Shown here: piece by piece, positions 62,695 through 64,000 of the stretch
Numbering within the stretch: position 1 is the first letter of the stretch
Layout of the letters: the number at the start of each line of letters is the position of its first letter
From: a bacterium
GTDB lineage: Bacteria > SZUA-182 > DTGQ01
Assembly: GCA_040755755.1 (NCBI GenBank)
Contig: JBFLZW010000072.1
Span: 62,001 to 126,000, forward strand
Length of the DNA stretch: 64,000 nt
Direction of reading: 5' to 3'
Notes under the pieces: model-generated
What the model saw: only the letters and a program-made list of their open reading frames with translations
Databases searched by the model: none
Told to the model about the DNA's origin: nothing
Made by a program: the position numbers and the translations under genes

Positions 62695-63255
62695 ATGAAA
62701 TGGACGGACAGTACCAATACCGTAACTCTCTACACCGGCGATACCGGCTTTGAAGCCGGAACCAAGACGCTGATAATTTCAACTCACGGTGGATTGAGTG
62801 GTAGCTTTACAAAGCCTTACCCTTGCGTTATCAAGTTTGCGACCCCCAAAGGAAGCGCGCTCTGTGCCAGCCTCCTCGATGCTATTAATGGGAATGTCAC
62901 CGAGTCGGAAATTGCAATTGGAGGGAAAATAAAGAGTGACGACTATGATCTCGCCTATTTCGAACATGACCCGTCCAGCAGGAGAATCGAAAGTGCCCTG
63001 GCCGGGAATACCGACTACGACGTTCTCACGCTGATGCCAAATAAGAGCTCAAAACTGTCAACAATTTTAACCTGGCTCAATAGCTGGAAGTTAAAGTACG
63101 TTGGCATCCTGTGCCTCTTTTGCCGGGTTACCGGAAACGACGATGATTATACTTTTATCGGAAGGAGGGTTAAGCATGTTTTGCAGCCCAATCGGATGCA
63201 AGTCTTGTCCACGGCGATTGCGCTCGAGCTCAAAGCTAAAGGACTGGTCCACTAG
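62695..63255 (+). CDS. Stv-domain-like protein, candidate T6SS effector or accessory
   Basis: A 186-aa protein starting at the ATG at 62695, 9 bases after AGGAGG; the reading from 62641 runs through the hairpin leader and is unlikely. It contains 'KTLIISTHGGLSGSFTKPYP', 'IKFATPKGSALCASLLDAIN' and 'YVGILCLFCRVTGNDDDY', which resemble the Stv putative adhesin/toxin domain (SHGG followed by a beta strand and a late CR motif). There is no signal peptide. Stv domains occur at the ends of polymorphic toxins. It follows clpV directly, a common place for T6SS cargo. The domain call is moderate; no activity can be assigned. Confidence 0.5.
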   Translation: MKWTDSTNTVTLYTGDTGFEAGTKTLIISTHGGLSGSFTKPYPCVIKFATPKGSALCASLLDAINGNVTESEIAIGGKIKSDDYDLAYFEHDPSSRRIESALAGNTDYDVLTLMPNKSSKLSTILTWLNSWKLKYVGILCLFCRVTGNDDDYTFIGRRVKHVLQPNRMQVLSTAIALELKAKGLVH

Positions 63256-63263
63256 GTGGATGA

Positions 63264-63440
63264 TTCATTAAAAGGGGAAGGCTCTCAGCTAAAGATGCTA
63301 TCCATCTGGCATATGCCCATTATTCCAAGGCCGGCTTTTTCCTGACCTGTGATGATCAACTCATGAAACAGGCTAAACAATTAAAACTTGCGATAAGAGT
63401 TATGAATCCGGTAGATTATATCAGGGAGGTGATAGTCTAA
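63264..63440 (+). pseudogene. PIN-domain toxin C-terminal remnant
   Basis: An open frame with no start codon of its own family: 'LSAKDAIHLAYAHYSKAGFF', 'LTCDDQLMKQAKQLKLAIRV', 'MNPVDYIREVIV', then TAA. This is the C-terminal part of a VapC-like PIN RNase (DAxHLA and FLTCDD motifs with acidic metal ligands). A TGA directly precedes it, and the N-terminal half with the first Asp is missing. The stop overlaps the ATG of the next small gene. Confidence 0.75.
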
Positions 63441-63649
63441 TGTCAAAGGTAGAGATAGCGGACGATACAGAAATAAGAATAAGGGGAATAGAAGCCTTAA
63501 ACAAGGCCCTTGGGCCTACTGCTGCTCTCAGATTTCTAACTCTCCTCCATCGCGAGCCCACTGATTATGTCGAAATTTCTCGGCGACTTTATGAGGGGCA
63601 GACCATAGACGAAATATTTGACCGATCCAGGAAACAGTGGAAAGAATAG
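63440..63649 (+). CDS. Small unknown protein following the PIN remnant
   Basis: A 69-aa protein ('MSKVEIADDTEIRIRGIEAL', 'GPTAALRFLTLLHREPTD', 'DEIFDRSRKQWKE') with GGGAGGTG upstream and a TAATG overlap with the PIN remnant. It is acidic and probably helical, and the sequence looks conserved in style, but I cannot name a family. Linkage to a PIN gene suggests it belonged to a toxin-antitoxin cassette; whether it is an antitoxin is not shown. Confidence 0.55.
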   Translation: MSKVEIADDTEIRIRGIEALNKALGPTAALRFLTLLHREPTDYVEISRRLYEGQTIDEIFDRSRKQWKE

Positions 63650-63743
63650 CCACGAATCAGGTGAATCGTAGGGGCACACATATATGGAATAGAAAAGCAG
63701 CTTTTTCCACTGCTTTACCCTTATGCGATCAGGGGATAACTGA

Positions 63744-64000
63744 TTAAGCTGCATCCAGTGGATGAATCTGAGATAGCTCTTTATGATAGCGCTGTTCAGA
63801 CTGCCAGAGGTCCCGTGCGCGTTGTGCATCGAGCCAGAATTCAGGCGAATTTCCAAAGAGACGGGATAATCTTAAGGCCATGATGGGAGTAACGGCACGC
63901 CGCTCTCTTAACAGCTCATTAATGGTCTGGCGTGATACACCCAAGGCAGCAGCCAGGGATGAAACAGTCAGCCTATAGTCAGGCATGAAATCTTCCCTGA
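63744..64000 (-). CDS. HigA-type antitoxin, 5' part beyond the window
   Basis: HTH_3/XRE antitoxin of the HigA family. The visible frame reads 'REDFMPDYRLTVSSLAAALG' then 'VSRQTINELLRERRAVTPIM', with 'ALRLSRLFGNSPEFWLDAQR' as the family mark, and ends 'ELSQIHPLDAA'. The codons before the ATG at 63986 still match HigA proteins (usual 'GE..REDFMP'), so the gene starts outside the right edge. Its HigB toxin would normally lie upstream, outside the window. HigA represses its own operon and neutralises an mRNA-cleaving toxin. Confidence 0.88.
   Translation of the reverse strand, partial: REDFMPDYRLTVSSLAAALGVSRQTINELLRERRAVTPIMALRLSRLFGNSPEFWLDAQRARDLWQSEQRYHKELSQIHPLDAA

Overview
The window is about 55% GC, densely coded and clearly bacterial. 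Lipoproteins, an outer-membrane beta-barrel, a periplasmic adaptor and a type VI secretion system (T6SS) show a Gram-negative envelope. The compact pssA-leuA-leuC-leuD-leuB-asd cluster and the many secreted beta-propeller proteins resemble uncultured deltaproteobacterial or related lineages, but nothing here fixes the taxon. No rRNA, tRNA or CRISPR array was found.

Left part (1-13 kb): a MacAB/Lol-type ABC exporter with one adaptor, one ATPase and two FtsX-fold permeases; a secreted glycoside-hydrolase-like protein behind a strong sigma70-type promoter; a DEAD-box RNA helicase with its own near-consensus promoter; and, convergent to it, a two-gene RNA-processing operon (RtcA cyclase plus a FAU-1/DUF402 protein of mainly archaeal type). 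A decayed patch follows: two transposase remnants around an excisionase-like HTH gene with an in-frame amber codon and a coiled-coil gene.

Middle (12.4-40.6 kb): an envelope operon (PQQ propeller, CsgG-like protein, outer-membrane barrel); a GH19 lysozyme-like protein overlapping an XAC2610-like lipoprotein, which looks like an antibacterial effector-immunity pair; a GH36 alpha-galactosidase; four co-directional secreted propeller/Ig proteins; an operon of FdnH-like and FdnI-like redox subunits without a catalytic subunit, followed by thioredoxin, CcdA and TlpA; a DUF4258/YgiT toxin-antitoxin pair; and the lipid/leucine/aspartate-family biosynthesis operon read leftward from a promoter near 40.65 kb.

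Right part (40.8-64 kb): a nearly complete T6SS cluster. It opens with an unrecognised cysteine-rich protein carrying repeated ET[VL][IM][IL]S-type motifs and a TagH C-terminal domain protein that has lost the FHA domain. TssJ, K, L, M, TagF, TagJ, TssA, B, C, Hcp, E, F, G and ClpV follow. VgrG and PAAR are absent from the window. A nucleotidyltransferase (MNT) with a broken HEPN partner and a dispersed palindromic repeat sits between tssG and clpV. Downstream of clpV are a Stv-like candidate effector behind a nested-hairpin leader, a PIN-domain remnant, a small unknown protein and a HigA-type antitoxin cut by the window edge. Small dispersed repeats (GCAGAGGCGCAGAG palindromes and GTCAGTGG runs) mark several junctions.
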